From contig JBGOEJ010000008.1 in assembly GCA_041446545.1 (NCBI GenBank), forward strand, positions 1-64,000: a stretch of 64,000 nucleotides of DNA, given 5' to 3'. Of this stretch, positions 22,664 through 31,460 are shown in pieces. Below the pieces are notes generated by a model. It had not been told where the DNA came from. It did not search any database and saw only the letters and a program-made list of their open reading frames with translations. Made by a program: the position numbers and the translations under genes. The stretch's first letter is position 1. The number at the start of each line of letters is the position of its first letter. The stretch is from Fervidibacter canadensis. GTDB taxonomy: Bacteria > Armatimonadota > Fervidibacteria > Fervidibacterales > Fervidibacteraceae.

Positions 22664-24301
22664 ATGGGTAGTCTCGTTGCGTCGTTGCTGATAGTCGTCG
22701 CCGTTGCGGCAGTCGGTTACTTTGTCTGGTGGGTGTTTGCTCGCCTCTACTTTGTTCGCGCCACCGCTGACCGAGCCTTCGTCCGAACGGGCGGGGGGAA
22801 GCCGAAGGTCGTCATCGGAGGCGGTGCGTTCGTCTTACCTTGGTGGCACGACATCACTTGGGTGTCTTTAGCCTCCACGAAAGTCCGCATCGTTCGGGCA
22901 AACCGTGATGCGCTGATCACCCGTGACAAGTTCCGCGTGGATGTCGGGGCGGATTTTTATGTGCGAGTTCCTTCGGACGAAGAGAGTGTTTTGAGAGCCG
23001 CTCAAAGTTTGGGCGCTCGCACGACTGACCCGGAAGCCCTGCGGGAGTTGTTGGAAGATGAACTAACTTTCGCCCTGCGAGCCGTCGCCGCCAAACGAAC
23101 CCTCATGGAACTGCACGAAGACCGACAAGGATTTGCCAAAGAAGTCGCCGAGCAAGTCCGCCAATCATTGGCTCAAAAAGGCTTGGTGCTGGAAAGCGTC
23201 TCCATCTTCGCCCTTGACCAAACTGATGCCGAGCAGTATGACCCAAGCAATGTCTTTGATGCCGCTGGTTTGGAGCAAATTGCGGCGCTCACTTCCAAAG
23301 CCCGCGTCCTGAAGAACGAACACGAGCGCAACGCCGAAATTGCCATCAAGCAAAAAGATGTGGAGACCCACAAAACTTTGCTGGCTTTGGAGCAAGAGCG
23401 AGCCTTCGCCGAACACGCTCAGCGCCGCGCCATTGAAACCCACCAAGCCGAACAACGAGCCGAAACGGAACGCTTCCGCTTCACGCAGGAAGAGTTGGTT
23501 CGCCTCTCCGAAATTGAAAAGCAACGGCGCATTCGTGAGGCGGAAATTGAGATGGAGCGGCAAATCAAAGAGCGGCAGTTGCGCGAGCAAATCAACCTCA
23601 TTGAGATTGAACGGGAAGCCGACTTGGCGCAGATTGAGCGGGAGAAAGTCGTCCGCATCGCTGAGCAAGAGCGGGAACGAGCCATCAACGCCGCAAGGCG
23701 ATTGACCAGCGTGGAACTGAGCGAACACGAGATGATGGTCTTCCAAAAGCAGGCGGCAAGGTTGCGTGCCGAAGCGGAAGTCAAGCGAGCCGAGCAAGAA
23801 GTCCAAACCGCCGCCGAATTGGCTGCCGTGGAGCGAGAGCGGCAAGTCGCTTTGGTCAAGGCCTTGACCGAGTGGGAAGTCGCCCAACGAAAGGCGGAAG
23901 CCATTGAACGGTTGGCGCAAGCGACCCGCTTTGAGGGCGAAGCGAAAGCCGATGCCCATCGCAAGATGGTGGAAGCCCAAAGCGCCATCGCCGACAAGTT
24001 GGTCTGGAAGGATGTCTTGCTGCAACTCATTGAGCAAGCACCCGCCATCGCCAAAGAACTGATGGCGCCCGCCGAAAAGATTGAGAGCATCCGCATCTTG
24101 GATGTTCAAGGTTTGGGCGCTGTCGGCAACGGCAGCGCTGGTGGCGGGACGATAGAGCGGGTTCTAACAGCCATTCTCAGTTCGGGAGCGGTGCTCCCTG
24201 TCTTGCGGGAGTTGCTGCAATTTGCTGGCACCGACCCTCAAAAACTCGTCAACACCTTAGCGGAACGGCTCAGCGTGCCCGCTCAAAGCAATAGCCAATA
24301 A
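22664..24301 (+). CDS. Flotillin-like SPFH/band-7 membrane scaffold protein
   Basis: This 545-residue protein has one N-terminal membrane helix ('SLLIVVAVAAVGYFVWWVF'), an SPFH domain to about residue 200 ('AFVRTGGGKPKVVIGGGAFV', 'VDVGADFYVRVPSDE'), and then a very long charged coiled coil (about 210-455) rich in Glu/Arg/Gln with Ala. It ends in a short hydrophobic tail. This is the flotillin/YqiK layout, thought to organise membrane microdomains. AAAAGGAGGTG precedes the ATG. It lies between the amt genes and the porin on the same strand, but a link to nitrogen uptake is only positional. Confidence 0.88.
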   Translation: MGSLVASLLIVVAVAAVGYFVWWVFARLYFVRATADRAFVRTGGGKPKVVIGGGAFVLPWWHDITWVSLASTKVRIVRANRDALITRDKFRVDVGADFYVRVPSDEESVLRAAQSLGARTTDPEALRELLEDELTFALRAVAAKRTLMELHEDRQGFAKEVAEQVRQSLAQKGLVLESVSIFALDQTDAEQYDPSNVFDAAGLEQIAALTSKARVLKNEHERNAEIAIKQKDVETHKTLLALEQERAFAEHAQRRAIETHQAEQRAETERFRFTQEELVRLSEIEKQRRIREAEIEMERQIKERQLREQINLIEIEREADLAQIEREKVVRIAEQERERAINAARRLTSVELSEHEMMVFQKQAARLRAEAEVKRAEQEVQTAAELAAVERERQVALVKALTEWEVAQRKAEAIERLAQATRFEGEAKADAHRKMVEAQSAIADKLVWKDVLLQLIEQAPAIAKELMAPAEKIESIRILDVQGLGAVGNGSAGGGTIERVLTAILSSGAVLPVLRELLQFAGTDPQKLVNTLAERLSVPAQSNSQ

Positions 24302-24453
24302 GCGCAAAAGCGCGAGACCGCGAAGGTGTCAGCGTGCCGTTGATGCGTTGAGCCTCTCTTAGCCTGGCGCGCTGACATCCCGATAGCAAAAGTCGCGTTT
24401 GGGGACGAAGGCGTCCCTTTCAGCCGATGGAACGGCTGTGGGGACGCCTTTTT
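24302..24453 (+). promoter_or_regulatory. Structured leader and attenuator before the porin gene
   Basis: TGTCAGCG (about 24327-24334) pairs exactly with CGCTGACA (24370-24377), closing a large stem-loop. Further on, GGGACG-AAGG-CGTCCC (24402-24417) competes with a terminator made of AAGGCGTCCC (24408-24417) and GGGGACGCCTT (24440-24450), followed by TTTTT. The inner AGCCG/CGGCT pair extends the terminator loop. The overlap of a short hairpin with the terminator arm copies the glnK leader layout. The upstream stem-loop could be a ligand- or protein-binding element; it is not one I recognise. Confidence 0.6.
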
Positions 24454-24500
24454 CGTTTCGCATCGATGCCTTCCAATCACTGCCAAGGAGGGATGACGAG

Positions 24501-25586
24501 ATGTTGCGTCGGTGGCAAATCGTCAAGGTGGCTTTGTTGGTCGGCATGGCATTGATAAGTAACGCCTTCGCCGCTGACAACGAGAGCGGCAAACTGAAAA
24601 TCAGCGGGTTTTTGGACGGCTACTTCACCTTCAACACGAGCAACCCAGCGACGATGGTCGTGGCATCACCCAACTACACCTTCAAGGTGGAAAACGCCCT
24701 GCACAATTTCACCTTTCGCAACCGCCGACCGCGCTTGCAGTTGGCGGAAATCGTCCTTGAACGCCCGATGACGGAAAAGCGTTTTGGCTTTCGGCTGGAC
24801 TTGGACGCAGGGACGACAACCGAATGGGTGCATCAAGCAGAGCCTGCCGGGCGCTCTTGGGCGTTCGTTCAACAAGCCTTCGTCTCCGTGCCCTTGGGCA
24901 AGGGCTACCTTGACTTCGGCAAATTCGTCACCCATCACGGCGCTGAAGTCATTGAGAGCAAAGACAACTGGAACTACAGCCGCAGTTTGCTCTTTGCGTG
25001 GGCAATCCCTTACTATCATGCAGGCATTCGCTACTGGCTGCCGATGGGCAAAAGCGACAAGGTGTGTCTGCACTTGTATCAGGGTTGGAATGTCATCAAG
25101 GACAACAACCGAAGCAAAAGCATTGGGTTGATGTGGCAGCGTTCAGCGGAGGGCTACGCCTTGACGGTCAATTACACAGGCGGAGCGGAGTTGCCCAACA
25201 GCAGTCGCTTGCGCCATTTGCTGGATGTCGTTTTCACCAAGCCGCTCAACGCCAAAGATGCGCTGATGCTCAATGCCGATTGGGCACGAGATAACGCCGC
25301 ATCGGCGACTTGGTATGGCTTGGCAGTTTACTGGCGACGGCAATTGAACGCCAACCATGCCCTCACCCTGCGGGCGGAAATTTTCCGAGATGCCGACGGC
25401 TTTGCGACAGGCGCAATTCAGACGGCGAAGGAAATCACCCTGACTTACGAGATGCCTGCTTTATGGCAACGGGGCGCTTTGTTGCGGTTGGAAGTTCGGC
25501 ACGATTTTAGCGATGCGGCGGTCTTTGATGGGGGCACAAAAAAGCGACAAACCCTCTTCATCCTCGGTCTCCTTCAACCCTTTTGA
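24501..25586 (+). CDS. Outer-membrane beta-barrel porin (BBP2/OmpL-like)
   Basis: This 361-residue protein has a clear signal peptide ('VALLVGMALISNAFA') followed by alternating amphipathic strands from 'KLKISGFLDGYFTFNTSN' to a C-terminal 'QTLFILGLLQPF' that ends in Phe, as outer-membrane barrels do. 'PRLQLAEIVLERPM', 'YLDFGKFVTHHGAEVIES' and 'SRSLLFAWAIPYYHAGIRY' are typical of BBP2-type porins often found near amt and glnB genes. The ATG at 24501 follows AAGGAGGG. It may let ammonium or other small solutes cross the outer membrane and implies a diderm cell. Confidence 0.8.
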   Translation: MLRRWQIVKVALLVGMALISNAFAADNESGKLKISGFLDGYFTFNTSNPATMVVASPNYTFKVENALHNFTFRNRRPRLQLAEIVLERPMTEKRFGFRLDLDAGTTTEWVHQAEPAGRSWAFVQQAFVSVPLGKGYLDFGKFVTHHGAEVIESKDNWNYSRSLLFAWAIPYYHAGIRYWLPMGKSDKVCLHLYQGWNVIKDNNRSKSIGLMWQRSAEGYALTVNYTGGAELPNSSRLRHLLDVVFTKPLNAKDALMLNADWARDNAASATWYGLAVYWRRQLNANHALTLRAEIFRDADGFATGAIQTAKEITLTYEMPALWQRGALLRLEVRHDFSDAAVFDGGTKKRQTLFILGLLQPF

Positions 25587-25652
25587 GCCAACGGCGCATT
25601 AAGCGAAAGGGGTAGGCGTTGCCTTTGTTTGGGCTTTCCCCTCCGTCTGCCT

Positions 25653-27281
25653 TTAGCCTTTTAGCCGTTGAGCGAAAAGGTCACCGAGGCGTTGCAAGGC
25701 AGGTGAAACATCGTCGGGTCGCAAGCGAATGTCAAGGAGGCTAAAAACGGGCAACTCTTTGGCTTTTGCGAGGGCGAGGCGCAGTTGGTCGGCGGTTTCT
25801 ACGATGAAACCCGCTCCGCCCAAAGTCGTCGCCAGTTGGGCGAAGTCCACTTCGGGAAACTGTTGCAAATAAGTCGCTTGTTGATGCCCCATCGTCCTTA
25901 GGGAGGTGTAGCCCCGATTGTTCAGGACGAGGATGATGGGATTGAGCCCTAAGCGCTTGATGGTCAAAAGTTCCATCCCCGTCATCAGAAACGCCCCATC
26001 GCCCACCAACACGACAACCCGTCGGAAGGGATCGCCCAAAGCCGCCCCGATAGCCCCTGGGATAGCAAACCCCATGCTGGCGTAATAAGCGGGGCAGAGG
26101 AAAGAAGTGCCCTCATGGGTCTTGATGTCCGTAGCGGCGAACATCGGGTCGCCCACATCGGTGACCATCAGCGTCTCGTCGTCAATGAAGGCATTGAGTT
26201 CGTAAAGGACGCCGCTCATCGTTAGCATCCCATCGCAAGGTTGGACGCGAGGTTGCATCGGGACAATCCAAGAAGGGTCACGCCCAATCAAGTCAGGCGA
26301 TTGCCTCAACTCTTGGACGAACCCGACAAAATCCACATTGCTGTATTCATGATGGCGGATGCGGACTCGCTCTGAATTTGCCAAAACGGTGCGACAAGGG
26401 TCTAAACGGGCAGTAAACATCCCCAAATTGATGTCGGTGAGGAAAGCCCCCAGCATCAACAAGCAATCGGAATTTTCCACGAGGTCTCGGACGCGGGGGT
26501 CACCCGCCTCTCCGTTGTAGACACCGATGTATTGCGGATGATGTTCAGGGAAAGCGGATTTGCCCAACAAGGTGGAGCAAACGGGAATGCCCAAGCGCTC
26601 CGCTAATTCCACGACTTGCGTTTGAAGCCCGAAACGATGAACTTCCACATCCACCAAAAGGACAGGCGATTGGGCATCGTTGAGCATCTTTACCGTTTCG
26701 CTGACGGCTTCCAACAATGCCCCTCGGTCAGTGCGCTTGACCGGTTGGGGCGTGTAAGGCAACTCTTCTATCTCCGCCATCACCATATCTCGGGGGATTT
26801 CCAAATAGACGGGGCGCTTGAAAGTGAGGGCGATGTCAAGGGCTTTGTGGATTTCTTCGTCAGCCGTCAGCGGGTTGTCCAAGATGGTCGCATAAGCGGT
26901 GACTTCCTGATAGACCCGCCATTGGCTTTCAAAAGTTTTGACTTTGTGGTGCAGCAACTCATGTTCCCGTCGCTCCCGAACGCCCGGCGCCCCGCTGATG
27001 ACGACAAGGGGTGATTTTTCGGCGTAGGCTTGAGCGACGGCGTTGACCATGTTCAGCGCCCCAACGCCATAAGTGACGACAGCCACGCCTAAACCGCGAA
27101 CCCGAGAGTAAGCGTCAGCGGCGAAACCGACACACGGTTCATGGGTCATGACGACGATTTCCAAGGGACTTTCGGCAAGGGCGTCAAAGAGGGTGAGGGC
27201 AAAATCACCGGGGATGCCGAAGGCGTGGCGAACGCCTTGCTCATACAACAACTCAAAAAGATGCGCCGCCAACCGAGGCAT
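25653..27281 (-). CDS. Thiamine-diphosphate-dependent alpha-keto acid decarboxylase
   Basis: This 542-residue ThDP enzyme resembles pyruvate/indolepyruvate decarboxylases. The Pyr domain has 'FGIPGDFALTLFDAL' and the catalytic Glu in 'THEPCVGFAADAYSR', then 'VTYGVGALNMVNAVAQAYAE'. The central domain follows, and the PP domain has 'GDGAFLMTGMELLTIKRLGL...LNNRGYT', the GDG...NN ThDP/Mg motif. ATGs at 27287 and 27281 are both possible; GGGAGG is better spaced for 27281. It stands alone. Substrate could be pyruvate, indolepyruvate or a branched keto acid. Acetolactate synthase is less likely because the decarboxylase 'VTYGVG' segment is present. Confidence 0.85.
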   Translation of the reverse strand: MPRLAAHLFELLYEQGVRHAFGIPGDFALTLFDALAESPLEIVVMTHEPCVGFAADAYSRVRGLGVAVVTYGVGALNMVNAVAQAYAEKSPLVVISGAPGVRERREHELLHHKVKTFESQWRVYQEVTAYATILDNPLTADEEIHKALDIALTFKRPVYLEIPRDMVMAEIEELPYTPQPVKRTDRGALLEAVSETVKMLNDAQSPVLLVDVEVHRFGLQTQVVELAERLGIPVCSTLLGKSAFPEHHPQYIGVYNGEAGDPRVRDLVENSDCLLMLGAFLTDINLGMFTARLDPCRTVLANSERVRIRHHEYSNVDFVGFVQELRQSPDLIGRDPSWIVPMQPRVQPCDGMLTMSGVLYELNAFIDDETLMVTDVGDPMFAATDIKTHEGTSFLCPAYYASMGFAIPGAIGAALGDPFRRVVVLVGDGAFLMTGMELLTIKRLGLNPIILVLNNRGYTSLRTMGHQQATYLQQFPEVDFAQLATTLGGAGFIVETADQLRLALAKAKELPVFSLLDIRLRPDDVSPALQRLGDLFAQRLKG

Positions 27282-27522
27282 AGACATCGCCTCCCTGAGC
27301 AAGGGAATCCGCCTTAATGCGCCGCCACCGTCGTCTCCATTATGGCTCACTGCCTTGAGAGGCGAAACTTTCCTAAGTGGCAAAAGTCTAACGGCTTGGA
27401 TGCACGGCATAATTTTGACCGTGCGCCAAAATCAAAGCGCCGCCACGAAGTTGAGGTCTGGCGGTGCGGGTTTGAGAGCAAAAAACGCCGCGCAAGCGGC
27501 AGAGCAAGGAGGGGTTGCACCA

Positions 27523-29217
27523 ATGAGGAAGGCAGCGTGGTTTCGCCTCCTCGTGGGCGCGACAGTGACGGTGAGCGCCTTAGGGCTTTTGCCCAAAGGG
27601 CTTGCCGCCCAAGAAGCGCCCAAAGATGTCCCTATCACCCACTGGGCGTATGACGCCGTGCGTGAACTGTATCGCCTCGGCGTCTTGGAAGGCTACCCCG
27701 ACGACACTTTCAAAGGGCGACAGCCAATGACGCGCTATGAGTTCGCCCTCGCCGTCAAACGGTTGCTGGACGCCATCCGCGAAAAGCCTGAAATCCGCGA
27801 GTTGCTCCGTGGTCCTGCCGGTCCGCAAGGTCCTCAGGGTCCGCAAGGTCCTCAGGGTCCCGCTGGTCCGCCTGGTCCGCCTGGTCCGCCCGGTCCGCCT
27901 GGTCCGCAAGGTCCTCAGGGTCCCGCTGGTCCGCAAGGTCCGCCTGGTCCGCCCGGAAAGGTTGACGAAGATCGTGTCAAGGCAATCGTGCGCGATTTGA
28001 TTCGCGAGTTTGAGCCCGAACTGAAGCGCCTCGGTGCTCGTGTGGACGAACTGGAAGAACGGGTTAAGGCGCTGGAAGAGAAGGCAGGACGCGGTGTCAG
28101 CGTTGCTGGCGTTCCCTTGAATGTGAGCCTCTCCTATGTCCAAGACATTGACAGCACCCGATCCCCCGCTCCGACGAGCCTCCAATGGCGTGACCGCCTC
28201 GGTTACCATCGCGTGGACATTTCCACGGAGAAGCAGATTGATGAGAACTGGAAAGGTTCAATTCGCCTCATCTGGGTCAATGGAACGCCCGCTCGTGACA
28301 CAACGGGTATTGATGTCACCGAACTTTACCTGCAAGGCAAGGCTCACCTGCCCTTGCTTGGTGAGTCCACTCTTACCGCCGGTCGGCAGTATGTCAAATT
28401 CGGTCAAGGCTTCTTGCTGGACACGAACTTTGGAGCCATTGACGGCTTACGCGTGGACATCCATCGTCTGGGACTGAACTGGACTTTAATCGGTGCTGAT
28501 GTCCCCAACGGGGGCTTTGCTAACTACAACCTTTCGCCTCTAGCTGGATTTCTCCCTCCCATTGCAGATGGTGACGGTCTCTTCGCCCTCCGAATTTCCC
28601 GTGGTTTCTTAGGTGGCGAACGATTGCAATTGGGTGCCAGTTGGCTCAACACAGGTGCCGGTGACTACAAGGCGTATGGGGTTGACCTTGCGTTGAAACT
28701 GTTTGGCGGCAACATCCTGCCTGAAATTCGTGCCGAATGGGTCCGCAACTACCGAGACATGGCGAACCTTCCTAACCGTGGTAACCTCTACTTTGTTGGC
28801 GCCGATGTCTTCAAGACTGACCGCATCACCCTTGTCGCCAGTTGGACAGACACCACCAGTGGTTTCCGTCGCCATTCAGTGGCGATCTACAACCCCTTCT
28901 TCTTGACACCTGCTGAAGCCCTGTTCCGCCGTCCCGTTGCTTTTGGTGCTGTGGACAATGGCGGTAATGTGTTGTCGGACAAGGTCTTTGATGTCCGCTT
29001 GGACATCAAACTCTTCGGCGAAAGACCCCTCTTCGTGCATTGGTTCAATGGGGATGTGGTTGGTGGCGGTAAATTTGGCAGCACCTACACCGTTGGCTTC
29101 CGCGGCTGGAAACTGGCGGACAAACTGGCTCTGGACATCCTCTATGGCAACAAGAGCAGCGGCGATGTCGGTGTCAAGCAGCAATACCTCGGTGTCGCTG
29201 CCACCGCCAGTTTCTAA
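27523..29217 (+). CDS. SLH-domain outer-membrane barrel with collagen-like linker
   Basis: This 564-residue protein has, in order, a signal peptide (about 1-30), one S-layer homology domain ('ITHWAYDAVRELYRLGVLEG...MTRYEFALAVKRLLD'), 16 uninterrupted Gly-X-Y triplets (residues 97-144, all GPA, GPQ or GPP), a charged coiled coil (about 147-190), and a C-terminal beta-barrel ending in 'GVAATASF'. SLH plus coiled coil plus barrel is the plan of proteins that tie the outer membrane to the cell wall (OmpM, Thermus SlpA). The collagen-like rod is an extra spacer that should trimerise. AAGGAGGGG precedes the ATG and a strong terminator follows. It is probably a major porin and tether. Confidence 0.88.
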   Translation: MRKAAWFRLLVGATVTVSALGLLPKGLAAQEAPKDVPITHWAYDAVRELYRLGVLEGYPDDTFKGRQPMTRYEFALAVKRLLDAIREKPEIRELLRGPAGPQGPQGPQGPQGPAGPPGPPGPPGPPGPQGPQGPAGPQGPPGPPGKVDEDRVKAIVRDLIREFEPELKRLGARVDELEERVKALEEKAGRGVSVAGVPLNVSLSYVQDIDSTRSPAPTSLQWRDRLGYHRVDISTEKQIDENWKGSIRLIWVNGTPARDTTGIDVTELYLQGKAHLPLLGESTLTAGRQYVKFGQGFLLDTNFGAIDGLRVDIHRLGLNWTLIGADVPNGGFANYNLSPLAGFLPPIADGDGLFALRISRGFLGGERLQLGASWLNTGAGDYKAYGVDLALKLFGGNILPEIRAEWVRNYRDMANLPNRGNLYFVGADVFKTDRITLVASWTDTTSGFRRHSVAIYNPFFLTPAEALFRRPVAFGAVDNGGNVLSDKVFDVRLDIKLFGERPLFVHWFNGDVVGGGKFGSTYTVGFRGWKLADKLALDILYGNKSSGDVGVKQQYLGVAATASF

Positions 29218-29240
29218 GCGGTAAACTCGTCGGCAATGAA

Positions 29241-29275
29241 CCGCCCCGATGCTAAAGCGTCGGGGCGGTTTTTTT
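29241..29275 (+). terminator. Strong intrinsic terminator after the SLH/collagen barrel gene
   Basis: CCGCCCCGATGC pairs with GCGTCGGGGCGG (one G-T pair) around a TAAA loop, followed by seven T residues. It is the clearest terminator in the window and fits a highly expressed gene. Confidence 0.92.
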
Positions 29276-29328
29276 CTTTTGGGCATTCCGAGGCTGTTCG
29301 TCGTCCAAGAAGCGAGGGTGAGAGAGAA

Positions 29329-30174
29329 ATGAGCCGAGAGGGCGATGCGTTTGTCCAATTTGTCGTCCACGCTGTGGCTGCCGCTATCCGTCGGGCGCGG
29401 GAGTTAGGAGAGACAGCGACAGAAGTTGTCGCCACCCGCCAAGCAGGTTATCGGGAGTGGGACCCTGAAGTCATCCGCATTGACCGTGAACTGGAAAACT
29501 TGTATGTGAGCGCTTTGCAACAGACGGGTTGGCGGGTCACTTTACTCAGCGAGGAACTGCAGCGGGTGGAATTGCCCGGCGACGGTGAGCCGTTGTTCGC
29601 CGTCTGTGACCCTTTTGACGGCAGCGCCCTTTATCGTCGTCGCCTTCGGGCTTTTTGGTTCACCGCCTTTGCCCTCTACGACCATCAAGGCAACCCCCTC
29701 GCTGCTGCGGTCGGTGACCTTTTGAGCAACCGCGTAGAATTCAGCACGCCTGACGGCGCTTCCGCGGTGCCTGTCGGCAATTGGGATGCTTGCGTTCCTT
29801 TGCGTCCCCAACGCACTACCGAGTTGAAAGATGCCTACTTGGCGACTTACCTGATGAAGCCTCACTTTCTCTATCCGACGGTGGAACGCTACAAGCCGCT
29901 TCTTTCGCAGGTCAGATTTGTCCTGCCCAACGGAGGACCGTGCGGGTTCGCCGATGTGGCAGCAGGGCGCTGCGACATTTACCTCGCTGTCCAGCAACCG
30001 ATGATTGAAATCTTTGCGGGCTTGCCCATCGCCTTATCGGCGGGTTGTGTCGTCACCGATTTTTCGGGCAACCCCGTCTCCTTTGACGCCGACCTCCACC
30101 GGCGCTACGATGTCCTTTGCACTTGCACGCCCCAACTGCACGAAAAAGTCCTTCGGATGCTGAACGAGGGGTGA
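29329..30174 (+). CDS. Inositol monophosphatase/FBPase-like phosphatase
   Basis: This 281-residue protein has Li-sensitive phosphatase family motifs: 'LLSEEL' (metal-binding Glu pair), 'CDPFDGSALYRR' (the D-P-x-D-G-S core) and 'LSAGCVVTDFSGNPVSF' near the C-terminus. A sugar- or inositol-phosphate phosphatase role in the cytoplasm is likely. The ATG at 29329 follows GAGGGTGAGAG. It leads a run of four same-strand genes ending in prfB with small gaps. The exact substrate is not predictable. Confidence 0.8.
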   Translation: MSREGDAFVQFVVHAVAAAIRRARELGETATEVVATRQAGYREWDPEVIRIDRELENLYVSALQQTGWRVTLLSEELQRVELPGDGEPLFAVCDPFDGSALYRRRLRAFWFTAFALYDHQGNPLAAAVGDLLSNRVEFSTPDGASAVPVGNWDACVPLRPQRTTELKDAYLATYLMKPHFLYPTVERYKPLLSQVRFVLPNGGPCGFADVAAGRCDIYLAVQQPMIEIFAGLPIALSAGCVVTDFSGNPVSFDADLHRRYDVLCTCTPQLHEKVLRMLNEG

Positions 30175-30181
30175 GACTGCG

Positions 30182-30724
30182 ATGACCGTCACGGCGAAAA
30201 AGGTTTGGACTGACGAGGAGTTGCTTCGGCTCAAACATGAGGGCAAGGTGGAGTTGGTAAATGGGAAGGTGATTTGGATGCCGCCTGCGGGGGCGGAACA
30301 AGGGGCAATTAGCATGGACTTGGCGACGCGACTGAACAACCATGTTCGGCGCCACAAATTGGGGTGGGTCTTTGACGCCCAAACAGGCTTCCGAATTCGT
30401 GGAAACCTTCGCTCCCCTGCCATCTCCTTCGTCCGTCTTGATCGCTTGCCAAGTGGCAAGCCTCCCAAAGGTTTCCTGCGCGTCCCGCCCGACTTAGCGG
30501 TGGAAGTTTTAGCGCCTGACGAGACGGTAGCGGATTACGAGGAGAAAATCGCCGAGTATTTGAGTTGGGGGGTTCGGTTGATTTGGCTTGTTGACCCCAA
30601 CACTCAGACGGTGACGGTGGTTCGGGCGAACGGGGAACAGCAGGTTTTGAAGGGCAACGATGTCCTCAGCGGAGAGGATGTCGTCCCCGGCTTCAAAATC
30701 CGCGTGAAAAAGATTTTTGAGTGA
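30182..30724 (+). CDS. Uma2 family (DUF820) PD-(D/E)XK protein, catalytic Asp apparently lost
   Basis: This 180-residue protein matches Uma2/DUF820 endonuclease-fold proteins: 'ELLRLKHEGKVELVNGKVIWMPP', 'DLATRLNNHVRRHKLG', 'PDLAVEVLAPDETVADYEEK' and 'YLSWGVRLIWLVDPNTQTV'. In the family the first catalytic motif reads SPDxSFV; here it is S-P-A-I-S-F-V, an Asp to Ala change that one base (GAC to GCC) could produce. The Glu of 'VEVL' remains. It is therefore likely catalytically weak or dead. It starts seven bases after the IMPase-like gene and ends ten bases before the next one. Confidence 0.82.
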   Translation: MTVTAKKVWTDEELLRLKHEGKVELVNGKVIWMPPAGAEQGAISMDLATRLNNHVRRHKLGWVFDAQTGFRIRGNLRSPAISFVRLDRLPSGKPPKGFLRVPPDLAVEVLAPDETVADYEEKIAEYLSWGVRLIWLVDPNTQTVTVVRANGEQQVLKGNDVLSGEDVVPGFKIRVKKIFE

Positions 30725-30734
30725 GGTGACGCGG

Positions 30735-31418
30735 ATGGACGAACGGTTGCGTCCTGAGCACTACTTTGACCTCGCCCGATTTTCTCATCGGGCGTTGTTT
30801 GAGGGCGTGACAGTGGTCTGGGAAGTCATCCCCCGCATCGGCGATTACTTGCGAGCCATCGTTCAACCCGAAATTCGTGGGACGGTGATGGATGGTGCTT
30901 TCGTAACGGGGCAAGTCTTCATCGGGGAAGGGACAGTCGTGGAGCCGGGGGCGTGCGTTTTCGGTCCCGCTTACATCGGCAAAAATTGCCTCGTTCGTTC
31001 GGGCGCTTATGTGCGAGGCGAGGTTTTGGTGGGTGACAGTTGCGTCTTGGGGCATGCCAGCGAGTTTAAAAATTGCATCTTGATGGATGGCGCTCAATGC
31101 CCCCACTTCAACTATGTCGGCGATTCCATCTTAGGCTTCCGCTCCCATCTTGGTGCGGGTGTCATCGTTTCCAACTTGAAAGTCACGCGGGATGAAATCA
31201 TCGTCCGCATAGATGACCGCACCTACCCGACAGGGTTGCGGAAGTTCGGGGCTATCTTAGGCGACTGTGCCGAAATTGGTTGCAACGCTGTCCTTAACCC
31301 TGCCACCCTCGTCGGTCCGCGCACCCTCGCTTATCCCCTCACTTCCTTGCGGGGCTATTATCCGCCTGACAGCGTGATCAAGTTGCGCCAGAGCGTTGAA
31401 TGGGTCGCTCGCCGTTGA
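30735..31418 (+). CDS. Left-handed beta-helix (hexapeptide repeat) protein
   Basis: This 227-residue protein is built of hexapeptide repeats ('GTVMDGAFVTGQVFIGEGTVVEPGACVFGP' region) as in the acyltransferase half of GlmU and related nucleotidyltransferase-like proteins, without a nucleotidyltransferase domain. 'HFNYVGDSILGFRSHLGAGVIVSNLK' resembles the GlmU active-site His-containing coil. It may acetylate a sugar or bind a sugar nucleotide. The ATG follows GTGAGGTGA and the gene lies between the Uma2 gene and prfB. Confidence 0.75.
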   Translation: MDERLRPEHYFDLARFSHRALFEGVTVVWEVIPRIGDYLRAIVQPEIRGTVMDGAFVTGQVFIGEGTVVEPGACVFGPAYIGKNCLVRSGAYVRGEVLVGDSCVLGHASEFKNCILMDGAQCPHFNYVGDSILGFRSHLGAGVIVSNLKVTRDEIIVRIDDRTYPTGLRKFGAILGDCAEIGCNAVLNPATLVGPRTLAYPLTSLRGYYPPDSVIKLRQSVEWVARR

Positions 31419-31460
31419 CATAATTGCGTCGCCCACAAAACTTATCAGGAGGGATTGACC

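Noticed and set aside
23165..24109. 314-codon reverse frame opposite the flotillin gene
   Set aside because: Mirror of a repetitive coiled-coil coding sequence; no independent evidence.
27811..27958. CRISPR-like short repeats
   Set aside because: The repetition is in-frame Gly-X-Y coding sequence without spacers.
27580..28209. Arg-Thr-rich reverse frame over the collagen-like repeat
   Set aside because: Its repeats are just the complement of the Gly-Pro triplets.
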